A stretch of DNA of 64,000 nt from Candidatus Jordarchaeales archaeon (GTDB lineage: Archaea > Asgardarchaeota > Jordiarchaeia > Jordiarchaeales > Freyrarchaeaceae). Of the stretch, positions 33,385-42,434 are shown in pieces (the stretch's first letter is position 1; each line of letters starts with the position of its first letter). The stretch is taken from contig JAWAHN010000001.1 in the NCBI GenBank assembly GCA_038889235.1, positions 62,001 to 126,000 on the forward strand. The letters are read 5' to 3'. Position numbers and translations under genes: made by a program. The notes below the pieces were generated by a model. That model was given only the letters and a program-made list of their open reading frames with translations. It searched no databases and was not told the DNA's origin.

Positions 33385-34569
33385 TCACAAAGATTTTTCT
33401 TGAAGAATTTTTATCGATAACAGGCCTACGATGGCCAGCAGCATTGATTGAAGCATGAAGAGTCTTGAGAAACCCAAGTAAGCGGCAACTAGTCCCCCTG
33501 TAATCGGGGCAATTGAGTATCCACTGCTCCAAGCTATGCCGAACATGCTGGAAGTTAAACCGTAGTTTTTGAGGGAGGCTTCGTCGAGGGAGTCCAAGAC
33601 GAAAGGAATTAACGGGGCAAAAGATATGGCTGATGCTAGCCCGTTGAGGCACAGGATCATGTATACTTGGAATTTGTCGCTCGCCAAAGGTATCAAGGCG
33701 ACTGAGACGGCGAGAGCCAAGTATCCTGAGACTATGAAGGGGCGTCTTCCATACTTATCTGAGAGACGGCCTGCAATTGGTTGAAATACCGTGAACATAA
33801 GTGAGGATAAGCTTATTGCTAATCCTATTTCCGTCGTCGACATTAGCAGACGGCTACTGAGATAGGATGGGAGGAGGGGTTCCATTGCCCCGTAGAGGGA
33901 CGATATGGCGGCTTCCGCTATGAGAAGGAAGAGTATGCTGCGTATAGAAAGAACATTCCTTATCGCAGATAGTGGGGGCGTTGACGGCAGTCTTGTCGCA
34001 GGTGCTTCAAGCTTTAGTGCCATGAAACATCCCAAGATGAACGAGGCCGCTGCGACAACTAGGAATGGGGCTTCGAAGCTTATTTCTGCGAGGACGCCGC
34101 CAAGTGTTGGCCCTATTATTGAGCCGCTGGCTGCGAAGGCATTGAAAAAGCCTATCTTTTCCCCTCGCCCTTCCTTGTAGACGTCTGCGACGAGGGCGCT
34201 GATTGAGGACCACATCAGTGATGCGGCCAGACCCTGTAGCGCTCTGAAGGCTATGAGGGACTGGATGCTTTTGGCTAGGGGGAACAACGCGAAGGAAGCT
34301 GACAAGAGCAGTATGCCTGAAATTATGAAGGGACGCCTTCCATATCTATCTGAGAGGAAGCCGAAAAACAGCACTGTCGTAAGGTGAACTATGGCGTACG
34401 AGGAGAAAATCAACGTTAGGTCTATCTCGTTTGCGCCGAGCGTTATGGCGTACGTTGGCAACAATGGGACTATTATACCGTAGCCTAGGTAATCGATAAA
34501 TCCAGAAGCAGAGCACAGTACGAGTATTAGTCTCTTGGAAGAGTGGGTCAAGTAATCTCCCCGCTTCAC
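33385..34569 (-). CDS. Major facilitator superfamily transporter
   Basis: 394 residues with twelve membrane helices. Motif A occurs after helix 2 (GFLSDRYGRRPFI) and again in the second half (GRLSDKYGRRPFIV), a near-exact repeat that marks the internal duplication. This is the pattern of the multidrug/sugar efflux (DHA1-like) group. The GTG start overlaps the ThrRS stop (GTGA), so it is translationally coupled to thrS, an unusual partner. The substrate is unknown. Confidence 0.9.
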   Translation of the reverse strand: MKRGDYLTHSSKRLILVLCSASGFIDYLGYGIIVPLLPTYAITLGANEIDLTLIFSSYAIVHLTTVLFFGFLSDRYGRRPFIISGILLLSASFALFPLAKSIQSLIAFRALQGLAASLMWSSISALVADVYKEGRGEKIGFFNAFAASGSIIGPTLGGVLAEISFEAPFLVVAAASFILGCFMALKLEAPATRLPSTPPLSAIRNVLSIRSILFLLIAEAAISSLYGAMEPLLPSYLSSRLLMSTTEIGLAISLSSLMFTVFQPIAGRLSDKYGRRPFIVSGYLALAVSVALIPLASDKFQVYMILCLNGLASAISFAPLIPFVLDSLDEASLKNYGLTSSMFGIAWSSGYSIAPITGGLVAAYLGFSRLFMLQSMLLAIVGLLSIKILQEKSL

Positions 34570-36407
34570 GCTGCAAAAACAGGTCTTTGAGATAGTCGTT
34601 TAGGGTATGGCAATGGTTTGAACGGTTTTCCTTTAATGTCGGATCTCAACCGTTCTCTTAGCTCTTCGAGAGTCATCTCTCTTTCGGCGCGTTCAGCCCT
34701 AACTCTAACCCTTAACTTTCCCCCCTCAACCTCCCTGTCACCTATAACTACTATGTAGGGCACCCATTCCTCCTCCGCTTGTCTCACTTTCCTGCTTACA
34801 GTTTCCCCTCTATCGTCTACGTCAACCCTGAACTCTTTGAGCTCGTCAGCAACTTTCTCAGAGTACTCGATGTGTCTATCTGACACAGGAATCAACCTGA
34901 CTTGTACTGGAGACAGCCAGACGGGGAGCATAGGCGCCTTACCCTCCCGCTTCATTTTTATCGCTGTGTCGAAGAGCGTGTAGAGGTAGCGCTCGATGGA
35001 GCCGATTATCGCCGTGTGGATTATGTAGGGGTACTTTTCGCTTCCGTCAACGTCAGTGTACTTTATTCCGAACCTTTTACTGTTACCGAAATCCATTTGA
35101 ACCGTGCCTATCTCCCTAGGTCTCCCCAACTCGTCTAAGATGTGGTACTCGACGTTTATAGACCAGTAGTAGTTTGCTCCGGGGGGATAGAAGCAGAGGA
35201 GGAGGTTTTTCTCACGGCCCTCCACTAGCTTTAATATTTCAGCCTTATTTCGCCTGTAGAACTCCTCTGAGGTCAGGTTCACCAGAACTTCGTAGTTCCG
35301 ACCGAGACACTCCATTTCCTTGAATATTCTCTCGTTCACCTTGTGAAGCCACTCCCAGGCTTCCTTTTCGTCGCGACAAACTATGTGCAAGTCTGGCATG
35401 TGAAGCTTACGAGTCCTAAAGCACAGTAGGAGCTCGCCGCTCTGCTCAAGCCTGTAGCTGTCGGCTACCTCGAAAACCCCAAAGGGAAGGTTCTTGTAGC
35501 TTATAACCCAGTCTTTAAGCATGGAGAACTGCTGGTGGCAGGCGGCGTACCTCATAACGTACATCCTCCTGTCTACCTCAAGCTGGTAGAGCCTGTCGCC
35601 GAAAAGCTCAGCATGCTCCCTCACAGGCTTTCTAGATAAGTCGAACATGTTAGTGCCCCTGACAAAGTACACTGGTATGCCCAGCTCCCTGACTATTTGG
35701 CTCGAGTATTCGGCAACTAGGCTGAAAAGTAGGTCTCCCGCCGGACCAAACCTCATGTGTCCTCTGTCAGAGAACTCCTCCCAGTTCATCTGGAACTTCT
35801 TGACAACAGATATGAACTCAGGCTCCTCTTGAAGGGTGCCTCCACCTTTTCCGAGAGCCTCCCGCTCTACGAGCACGGCGAACTCATCTCTAGACGCCAC
35901 GGCTAGGTATTCTTCAGGGCTCATTTCCTCCCCACTCTGGGTCACCACGACGAAGCGCTTAACGCCCTTGACAGCTTTAGCTTCTTCTCTCGGCCTAACC
36001 TCCCTCGACAGCTCTGAAAGGGGGTGCCCTTTACATACAAGGTTGAAGGACTTGTAGTAGCCGAAAGGTGCTCGGGTTACCGAGTAGTGTTTCGAGAGGG
36101 CCTCACTTACTCCTTTAAGAACCTTAACCGCGGTGTCGGGGTCTGAAAGGTTTGGTGAAAGGTGAGCGTATGGATAAACTACTATTCTTTTGGCTCCAAC
36201 CTGCTCTGCTACGCGTCTAATTTCTTCGACAGCTTGGCTAATTACATCGTCAACATTCTTCTCGTCTCCCCTCTCAACAGTAGAGAATACAACGAGGCAG
36301 TCTTCGGAAAAACCCTTCTTAGCCTCCTCTTCGACATCCTCAGCTAGAGGGGTCTTCTCGGTCACTTCGTACGAAAACCTGTCAGCGTGTATCAGCAACA
36401 TGCGCAT
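34566..36407 (-). CDS. thrS: Threonyl-tRNA synthetase, archaeal type
   Basis: Class II aminoacyl-tRNA synthetase of 613 residues. The first 145 or so form the archaeal editing domain (D-aminoacyl-tRNA-deacylase fold; MLLIHADRFSYEV at the start and YPYAHLS), which removes serine. The catalytic core has the zinc/active-site regions YAACHQQFSML and HTAIIGSIERYLY. The anticodon-binding domain ends with the VRLIPVSD to IVVIGDREVEGGKLRVR segment. The ATG start follows GGGGGTG. It is cotranscribed with the downstream MFS gene. Confidence 0.95.
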   Translation of the reverse strand: MRMLLIHADRFSYEVTEKTPLAEDVEEEAKKGFSEDCLVVFSTVERGDEKNVDDVISQAVEEIRRVAEQVGAKRIVVYPYAHLSPNLSDPDTAVKVLKGVSEALSKHYSVTRAPFGYYKSFNLVCKGHPLSELSREVRPREEAKAVKGVKRFVVVTQSGEEMSPEEYLAVASRDEFAVLVEREALGKGGGTLQEEPEFISVVKKFQMNWEEFSDRGHMRFGPAGDLLFSLVAEYSSQIVRELGIPVYFVRGTNMFDLSRKPVREHAELFGDRLYQLEVDRRMYVMRYAACHQQFSMLKDWVISYKNLPFGVFEVADSYRLEQSGELLLCFRTRKLHMPDLHIVCRDEKEAWEWLHKVNERIFKEMECLGRNYEVLVNLTSEEFYRRNKAEILKLVEGREKNLLLCFYPPGANYYWSINVEYHILDELGRPREIGTVQMDFGNSKRFGIKYTDVDGSEKYPYIIHTAIIGSIERYLYTLFDTAIKMKREGKAPMLPVWLSPVQVRLIPVSDRHIEYSEKVADELKEFRVDVDDRGETVSRKVRQAEEEWVPYIVVIGDREVEGGKLRVRVRAERAEREMTLEELRERLRSDIKGKPFKPLPYPKRLSQRPVFAA

Positions 36408-36589
36408 TTAGAGCACCCCCGACGAGGAGCTTAAACCTCAAGAAGCATGCAAACCTTATAAATGTTAAGCAGAAAACAATCATAAAAATTAAGCGAGACA
36501 ACTTTTTTAGTCTGAGAAGTGAGACGAGCTACTGGTGAGAGACTGGATTTCGAAGAAGGGGGCGGCGAGCGCTGATATCGGAGGGGAAA

Positions 36590-37342
36590 ATGGTAAAGGT
36601 TAGATACACTTTTAAGAGGTCTAACGTCGTTGTTGTGACGGACTCACATGAAGCTGTCAGGGAAGCAGTTAGGTCGATTAAGAGAAACGTCACGCTTCTC
36701 GAGAAATACCTTGAACGCCACCCTGCTTTCTTTTACTCACTGGAGCCCGTGGAGGCGCGGAAGGACGCTCCAGAAGTAGCTAAGCATATGGCTGAAGCCG
36801 CATTCGAGACTGGAGTTGGACCCATGGCAGCTGTCGCCGGAGCTTTAGCTGATATGGCAGTTGAAGCTATGCTCCCTAAGGCCAAGGTGGCCGTAGTTGA
36901 GAATGGGGGTGAGGTTTCCGCAAACTCGGAGAGAGCTGTAACGGTAGGCATCTTAGCTGGGAGCTCGCCGCTTTCTGGGAAGCTTGCTTTTCAGCTGTCG
37001 AAGGAGGACATGCCGCTTGGTATTGGTACAAGCTCGGGAACTGTTGGACGTGGCTTCAGTTTTGGAATAGCTGACGCTGCGACTGTGGTTGCTAGGAACG
37101 CGGCACTAGCGGATGCAGCGGCAACCGCTGTGGGTAACGCTGTTAGAGGCAAAGACCCCGAAAGAGCTGTTCAAGCGGGGTTAGAGGTGGCTGAGGGGAT
37201 AAGGGGGGTGCGAGGCGCCTTAGTCATAGTCGGGGAGCATGTCGGCATGGTTGGGAAGCTGCCGAAAATAGTGAGGGTAAAGGGAAACCTTGTTGAAGTT
37301 GTTAGTGATGTAGAGGAGTACCTTCCGCCGAGGATGGTTTAG
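36590..37342 (+). CDS. UPF0280 family protein
   Basis: A 250-residue member of UPF0280, a mostly archaeal family related to the ApbE/T-fold flavin transferase group, with unproven function. Typical segments are GVGPMAAVAGALAD, VENGGEVS, PLGIGTSSGTVGRGFS-GIADAATVVA and VGNAV. The glycine-rich repeats of small residues are the hallmark of the family. The ATG follows GGAGGGG. It diverges from thrS across a 180-base gap with TATA-like boxes (TTTATAAGG reading left near 36455; an A/T run near 36485 reading right). Confidence 0.88.
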   Translation: MVKVRYTFKRSNVVVVTDSHEAVREAVRSIKRNVTLLEKYLERHPAFFYSLEPVEARKDAPEVAKHMAEAAFETGVGPMAAVAGALADMAVEAMLPKAKVAVVENGGEVSANSERAVTVGILAGSSPLSGKLAFQLSKEDMPLGIGTSSGTVGRGFSFGIADAATVVARNAALADAAATAVGNAVRGKDPERAVQAGLEVAEGIRGVRGALVIVGEHVGMVGKLPKIVRVKGNLVEVVSDVEEYLPPRMV

Positions 37343-37378
37343 CACGCCTGCAGAGAAAGGGGGGTTAAGATTGAATGT

Positions 37379-38704
37379 TTAGAGTAAGCCCCTCTTCTTC
37401 ATTTCATCTATTTCCTTAAATTTTTGGGGGAGATACTCGTCAACGACGTACGTCAGCCCATACCTACTGAAGGACTGCTGTTCCGCCTTCTTGTTCAATT
37501 CGAGGAACTTTTTCAGTTCTTTCTGCCAGAAAGGTGTTTGATATCTTGGGTCTCTTAGGAGCTCTTTGCACCTTTTTATGTCGATTTCCGTAAGCTTGTC
37601 CGTTGGGAGATTGTAGCGTTCTATGTCCGACGCCCAGACTCCCATCCAGATAGCGCTGGGTGTTGCTAATCCTACCAGGTGGGCTGCGGCGGCACTGCCG
37701 CTTATTATCACCATTGCTATGTGCGCCCCCCATGGGTCGCCATCCGTGAATATGTAAACTGGAAGTCCTAGCTCGTAGTGGAGGCGTCTTATGAAGCGCC
37801 TAGTGGAACGGGGAGCTTGCCCCGCGGTGTGTATTAATATCGCGTTAAACTTTTCGTGAACTTCTTCTTCAACGAACCTCGTGAACATGCCGCCACACTC
37901 TATGGCTATCACTTTGTCGGCGCTTGTGCGTATGAACTTCGCATTCACCAAGTGGGGCCCTATCATTACGCCGTCAGGGTTCTCGTTCATGGTAACCCTC
38001 TTGCCAGCGTACTTGGATGGCGTCGTATACTCTACGACGAGGTCGCCGTAAACGGCGCTCCGCTCCTCGGGGAATATTCTGAAGTCCTCGCGCGGTATCC
38101 TCATAACTGCCTCTACTTCAGTTATACAAGTGTCAGACTCCTGCTGGTCCTTAAACTTTATACCGAAGGCCTCGCTACTATAGTAGACGTCTCTTAGCGT
38201 GCTGCTTTTACCCATCCTGATGAGTTCCTTAACGAACCTCATAACCCAAATTAATTGCGAGAAGCTTCTAATTTGCCCGAGACTTTTAGCGGTTCTGAGT
38301 ATTTTCTTGTCCCCCAGAACGTATTGCCCGAGCTCTTCGTCAAAAACTATGTTCGAAGTGCTCCTGCTTGGTATCTCTATCGATGGAAACTCACCTTTCA
38401 AGAGCTCCTCGTAAAGCCTTTTGCCGATAAGCGTAAGGTTTTCCTCTATTTTGTTCCTGAGCTCCACCTCTTTTTCGTATTCTTCCTTCTCCCGCTCTAT
38501 CATCTTTCTGCGCCTTGCCTCGGCTGCAGTGAGCCTCCAGAAGGTTACACCGTCCTTAACCGTAGACTCAACTAGTCCTTCGGCTGCAAGCTCCTCCAGC
38601 ATTTTAAGGACTACGTCAGCGCTAGCTCCAACCTTCTTAGCTACGCTGTCAACCTTACTCCAACTTCTCGACAAAGCAGAGAGAATAGTTGCAGCCTCAA
38701 CCAT
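37379..38704 (-). CDS. top6A: DNA topoisomerase VI subunit A with extra N-terminal winged helix
   Basis: The DNA-cutting subunit of type IIB topoisomerase VI (Spo11 family), 441 residues. The catalytic tyrosine lies in STLRDVYYSSEAF; the Toprim domain has VIAIECGGMF and FTDGDPWG. Typical archaeal Top6A proteins are about 360-390 residues; here roughly 60 extra N-terminal residues form a separate winged helix (SKVDSVAKKVGASADVVLKMLEELAAEGLV) followed by a basic/acidic linker helix. It starts six bases after top6B, so the two are a transcription unit. Confidence 0.93.
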   Translation of the reverse strand: MVEAATILSALSRSWSKVDSVAKKVGASADVVLKMLEELAAEGLVESTVKDGVTFWRLTAAEARRRKMIEREKEEYEKEVELRNKIEENLTLIGKRLYEELLKGEFPSIEIPSRSTSNIVFDEELGQYVLGDKKILRTAKSLGQIRSFSQLIWVMRFVKELIRMGKSSTLRDVYYSSEAFGIKFKDQQESDTCITEVEAVMRIPREDFRIFPEERSAVYGDLVVEYTTPSKYAGKRVTMNENPDGVMIGPHLVNAKFIRTSADKVIAIECGGMFTRFVEEEVHEKFNAILIHTAGQAPRSTRRFIRRLHYELGLPVYIFTDGDPWGAHIAMVIISGSAAAAHLVGLATPSAIWMGVWASDIERYNLPTDKLTEIDIKRCKELLRDPRYQTPFWQKELKKFLELNKKAEQQSFSRYGLTYVVDEYLPQKFKEIDEMKKRGLL

Positions 38705-38710
38705 CCTTCA

Positions 38711-40666
38711 TCACTCTCCGCCTTCCTCACTTTTCTTAGATTTTCTAGCCCGCTTAGTTTCTTTACCGCTTTTGGATGGGGCCATATGTTGCCTCTTAGC
38801 TTTGGAAGACGACTTCTTTCCCTTCTTGATGGCCTCCTCTTCCTCTCTTTCTTCCTCCGCCTTCTTTTTCCTTCTTCCAGCCGCCTTTCTGCGAGGCTCT
38901 TCTGCAAACTCTGCTTCGGAGTGCACTCCGGGGTTATCTGTGAGTACCTCACTTTCCTCCATCACCTTGAGCTCCTCGACGCCCTCTATGTGTGCTTCCG
39001 TTTCAAGAGATGCTTCGCCAAGTGACTCGCTGACTTCTCCAACGTTTTCTCCACCTTCAACGAGAAGATCCATTTCTGCCGCTACACCCTTCTCCTCAAG
39101 CTCTTCAAGTAAGGGCAGTTCTTCTTCCTCAACAGCTTCTTTGGCAGCCTCTTCACCTACAATTCTCCTGTACTTTTCGAGTAGCACGCTGTAGTCCGGC
39201 TCTTTCTCTTCGTCGGCTAGGACAGTTATGTCTCTCACTATTAATGGTAGGAACTTTTCGTATATGCTGAGTCTCAGCTTTTCCCTAGCAACGCGTTCTT
39301 TCTTCTGGAGGAAACGCATCAATGCGCGGGCGCATTCCAGAATGCCGCGCCTTATTTCAACCTCTATCTCTGGACGGTCTGCGATAAACTCTTTTCCGGC
39401 AGTCTTGAACGGTATGTTGGTGCTGACCAAGTGGACGAAGATCGCTATGGGCATCCCCGGCTTTATCTTGTACCTTGACCACTTTATCGACCTTATCACT
39501 TTAGCGGAGACGTCCTTGTACTCGTCGAAAAGGAGGGGGATCTTGTTCGCAAACCTGTAGAGGATTATTTCTTCACTGCGCGGCACGTTTCCACCATAAG
39601 CTATACCGACTTCGACTATGAATGGGTGGCCACCGTATGACGATGGCGGGCGCTGAACCACCTTAACGAAGTCCGGGTTGAGCTCCTTTCGTATGCCCGC
39701 CTCCAGTAACTCCTCCCCCAATGGTGAGAGACACTTGGCGTCCGGTGGGAGAAAACCCTTATAAGTCTTCATCTTTCTCGCCAACAGCACTATCTCGTCC
39801 GGACTAAGCTCCTTTGGGTCCTTGTCCTTACTTATCCCGATTTCCTCCAGGAATTTTTCAGCTATCTTCTTACCGACTCTGTGAAAGTGCGTTTTGAGGA
39901 ATGAGACCATGTCACGAGTCTGGGTCTCACTTATTATCCGTCTTAGCTGTTCAACGTCAACTCCTCGTGGGTGGGGGAGGACCTCCGTTGGAGGGGGTGG
40001 CATTTTATCAACGCTTCTTGGGAAGAAGTACAGAACCCCGTCGGGGTCAACAAAAGTTATAGTTGCATATGGAGTTATTAGGGCTGTCTGTCTTACGTAT
40101 TCGAGGACGTAGCGCTTAGCCCTAACCCAATCTCCTTCTATCTGAAACTCCACAGCGAGCCCATGCCACCCTTTTTTCCCCTTCCTGCGAGTCCACTCGA
40201 GAAGAACCGGCTTATTGTTTTGGATGTCTATTCTCAAAGTTACATCGTAGACCCATTCGTCCCCTATAGGGGCTGAAATCACGCGAAGAGGTTGATGCGT
40301 CGTGATCTGCCCATAGAGGAACGCCATTTTTCCTCCTAGCCCAAACCTCCCTCTAGCCTGCTTGTGAGTGTACTTGGATCCGTAAAGTATCTGGCCGAAG
40401 CAGCTCTGGATGTTATCTCTCGGTACGCCTATCCCATTGTCTATAACAGTTAGCCTGAAAGTGTTCTCGCCTAAATCTTCAACGGAGGCAAATATTTCTG
40501 GAAGTATCCTTCCGTCCTCACAAGCATCCAGACTGTTTTCGATGAGCTCCCTCACTGCAGTATACAGTGCCCTCATCGGGTTGTCGAAACCGGCTATATC
40601 TCTGTTCCTATAGAAGAAGTCTGCTGGACTAATAGCTTCAAACTTCGTTTCGACAGCAGCGTCCAT
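38711..40666 (-). CDS. top6B: DNA topoisomerase VI subunit B with long charged tail
   Basis: The GHKL ATPase and transducer subunit of topoisomerase VI, about 651 residues. Motifs are RELIENSLDACEDG (N box), DNGIGVP, GSKYTHKQARGRFGLGG, and the switch-region Lys in the transducer. Usual length is near 530. Here the C-terminus adds about 120 residues: an acidic part rich in Glu (from EEAAKEAVEEEE) followed by a Lys/Arg/Ser-rich part (RRKAAGRRKKKAEEE and KRARKSKK). ATG 40666 after GTGGGTG is preferred over the TTG six bases upstream. Confidence 0.94.
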   Translation of the reverse strand: MDAAVETKFEAISPADFFYRNRDIAGFDNPMRALYTAVRELIENSLDACEDGRILPEIFASVEDLGENTFRLTVIDNGIGVPRDNIQSCFGQILYGSKYTHKQARGRFGLGGKMAFLYGQITTHQPLRVISAPIGDEWVYDVTLRIDIQNNKPVLLEWTRRKGKKGWHGLAVEFQIEGDWVRAKRYVLEYVRQTALITPYATITFVDPDGVLYFFPRSVDKMPPPPTEVLPHPRGVDVEQLRRIISETQTRDMVSFLKTHFHRVGKKIAEKFLEEIGISKDKDPKELSPDEIVLLARKMKTYKGFLPPDAKCLSPLGEELLEAGIRKELNPDFVKVVQRPPSSYGGHPFIVEVGIAYGGNVPRSEEIILYRFANKIPLLFDEYKDVSAKVIRSIKWSRYKIKPGMPIAIFVHLVSTNIPFKTAGKEFIADRPEIEVEIRRGILECARALMRFLQKKERVAREKLRLSIYEKFLPLIVRDITVLADEEKEPDYSVLLEKYRRIVGEEAAKEAVEEEELPLLEELEEKGVAAEMDLLVEGGENVGEVSESLGEASLETEAHIEGVEELKVMEESEVLTDNPGVHSEAEFAEEPRRKAAGRRKKKAEEEREEEEAIKKGKKSSSKAKRQHMAPSKSGKETKRARKSKKSEEGGE

Positions 40667-41009
40667 CTTCAAACACCCACAAGCAACAAGTGAAGAGCTA
40701 CATGCACCTTAAACACGTATCAGACAAAGCACAAAGCATCAATTTTACTTTCAGCGTCACTCTACAGAAAATGTTTAACAAAGATTATATAAATTCACCT
40801 GTTATTTGCGAAGCACTTAAAGTAACAGTCGGGTCGCACGAGTAACGTGAGGGAAGCTTGAACAATTACTTCAAAAGTTGTTTGCTTTTTATTTGTAACC
40901 TGCAACGTTCAAATAAACGTTCTTAAAACTTGAGCCCTCATATTATGCAGATTTGCAAACTTACAAGCTGGTAAGTAATGGGAGCTGGAGACGCTTTGTA
41001 CTTCTTCCT
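40667..41009. other. Promoter region of the topoisomerase VI unit
   Basis: No gene is seen. TTTATATAAT reading left near 40785-40797 and GTTTAAGG near 40710 are candidate TATA boxes for top6B. The left part holds two AACGTT palindromes 12 bases apart (near 40905-40923), of unknown meaning. Confidence 0.4.
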
Positions 41010-41684
41010 TTAGGCATGCGTTAAAGCGCCAGCAAGACTGTGGAGCGCAGAGTAAATAGGGAATGCTGGATTCCACTGCGGGTAGAGTAGGAGGCAGACG
41101 GCTAGTGTTATAAGCGAAGATAATACCGCGCCGGCGACCGACTGCAGCAACGTGTGGGCTTCAAGCTTCACCCTAGCCCATATCAGGGCTGCAACCAGGA
41201 TGAAGGAGAGGGAGCCAACTAGCCCGTAGATGTAAGTGAACGAGGTCGCCGGTCCCCCTATTCCAGCCGTGTGGACACTTATTTTCCACTTAAAATTGAC
41301 CAGCGCGCACGCCAACGTCACAAAAAAGTATGATAGAGCTAAAAGCAGCATTATAGTCGAAGCGTAGTAGGCGAAAACAATGGAGGCTAATCCGTATCCA
41401 ATAAGCCCTATCGCGTAAAATATTCGGCGTTTCTCCTTCTCTGTCCTATTAAAGGAGATTATTCCTTTCCAGAGAGCATATAATAACGGTATCCCTGGAA
41501 GTAGCACCATGGTTGCTATGCCTATTATTGCGCAGTGTAATGGTGTAAGATATGGTCCGGTTCCTATTGGTGAAAAGAAGGAGTAGACGAAAACAGCAAT
41601 AGCCGTCACGTTCTGAGCGGGGAAGAGTTTCGAGAGAATGTTTGCAAGCGTCACGCCGAGGTCCTTTTTTTCCACGAAGACCAC
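41010..41684 (-). CDS. PAP2-superfamily-like membrane protein
   Basis: 224 residues with six membrane helices. KISVHTAGIGGP and WARVKLEAHTLLQSVAGA resemble the second and third phosphatase motifs of PAP2/undecaprenyl-diphosphatase-like proteins (K-x-S-x-H and R-x-x-x-x-H). The first Lys/Arg motif is not clear, so activity is doubtful. It is last in a leftward operon with ModE and molbindin, 57 bases after the small membrane protein. The start at GTG 41684 has only a weak GTGG site. Confidence 0.6.
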   Translation of the reverse strand: MVFVEKKDLGVTLANILSKLFPAQNVTAIAVFVYSFFSPIGTGPYLTPLHCAIIGIATMVLLPGIPLLYALWKGIISFNRTEKEKRRIFYAIGLIGYGLASIVFAYYASTIMLLLALSYFFVTLACALVNFKWKISVHTAGIGGPATSFTYIYGLVGSLSFILVAALIWARVKLEAHTLLQSVAGAVLSSLITLAVCLLLYPQWNPAFPIYSALHSLAGALTHA

Positions 41685-41741
41685 GATCCACTAAGCTGGG
41701 GACATTTTTTAAAAGTTTTTGTTTTTTGTTGCTGGCGTTGC

Positions 41742-42182
41742 CTACTTGTGCTTTAAGCTCTCGTTCAAATATACTAGTACCGGTAGGGATACGAGTGCGC
41801 AGGCTAGGTATGCTACGGAGTGGTAGAAGGTGGTATCCGGGAAGAGAAACGCGACAAGCAAGAGCAACACCTGTCCAGGCTGGCTGGACGCTAAGAAGGA
41901 CGCGAAGCGTGACGAGACGAAGAGAACTATGTGAGCGCTTGGGAAAGCAGCGCTCCGCTTAAAGAGGGTGAACGCCAAGAGGGAGACCAGCCCTAGAATT
42001 CCCGAGAGTAGTGGAAGAAGAACTCTAGCAAGGGCAAGCTGTTGTAGGAGCAAAGTATTCGTGTACATACCGGGTTGACCAGTATTAAAGGGAGGAGAGA
42101 GGAGGTTTATGAAGGCTGAGGAGAGGGGGAGAACGGATAAAAGAGACAAGTAAAGGATAACAAGGAGGAGGCCACGCTTCAT
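41742..42182 (-). CDS. Small membrane protein of the ModE operon
   Basis: 146 residues with four hydrophobic segments. The first looks like a signal anchor (LLLVILYLSLLSVLPLSSAF). No known motif is seen. Its ribosome-binding site GGGTGA covers the stop of the upstream molbindin gene, so the genes are coupled. A role with the following PAP2-like protein in the membrane is possible but unsupported. Confidence 0.6.
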   Translation of the reverse strand: MKRGLLLVILYLSLLSVLPLSSAFINLLSPPFNTGQPGMYTNTLLLQQLALARVLLPLLSGILGLVSLLAFTLFKRSAAFPSAHIVLFVSSRFASFLASSQPGQVLLLLVAFLFPDTTFYHSVAYLACALVSLPVLVYLNESLKHK

Positions 42183-42191
42183 TCTCGAAGT

Positions 42192-42401
42192 TCACCCTTT
42201 TACCACTATGACTTCCGTTGCTTTAAATATCACGTCCACTTCATCCCCTTCTTTTAGTTCAAGTTCTATTGCAGCCTCACTAGTTATTAGAGCGGTTACC
42301 TCTTCAACTTTCTCCACCTTCACCCAAACTTTGGTCAAAGCACCATCCTGCTCGACTCTTGCTACGCGTCCGGTGAACACGTTTCTAGCGCTAACCTTCA
42401 C
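42192..42401 (-). CDS. Molbindin (TOBE/Mop domain protein)
   Basis: About 69 residues, one TOBE/Mop domain: MKVSARNVFTGRV at the start, ALITSEAAIELELKEGDEV in the middle, and FKATEVIV at the end. Such proteins assemble into hexamers that bind molybdate or tungstate. The GTG at 42401 preceded by GAGGTG matches the family's usual first residues; the upstream GTG at 42410 lies inside that site. The nearby ModE has the same domain at its C-terminus. Confidence 0.88.
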   Translation of the reverse strand: MKVSARNVFTGRVARVEQDGALTKVWVKVEKVEEVTALITSEAAIELELKEGDEVDVIFKATEVIVVKG

Positions 42402-42434
42402 GGCTAACACCTCAAGCGCATTTAACCGGCGGCT

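Noticed and set aside
38421-39194. Rightward 257-codon Ser/Leu-rich frame
   Set aside because: It is antisense to top6A and top6B. Its composition is the mirror of their Glu/Lys codons.
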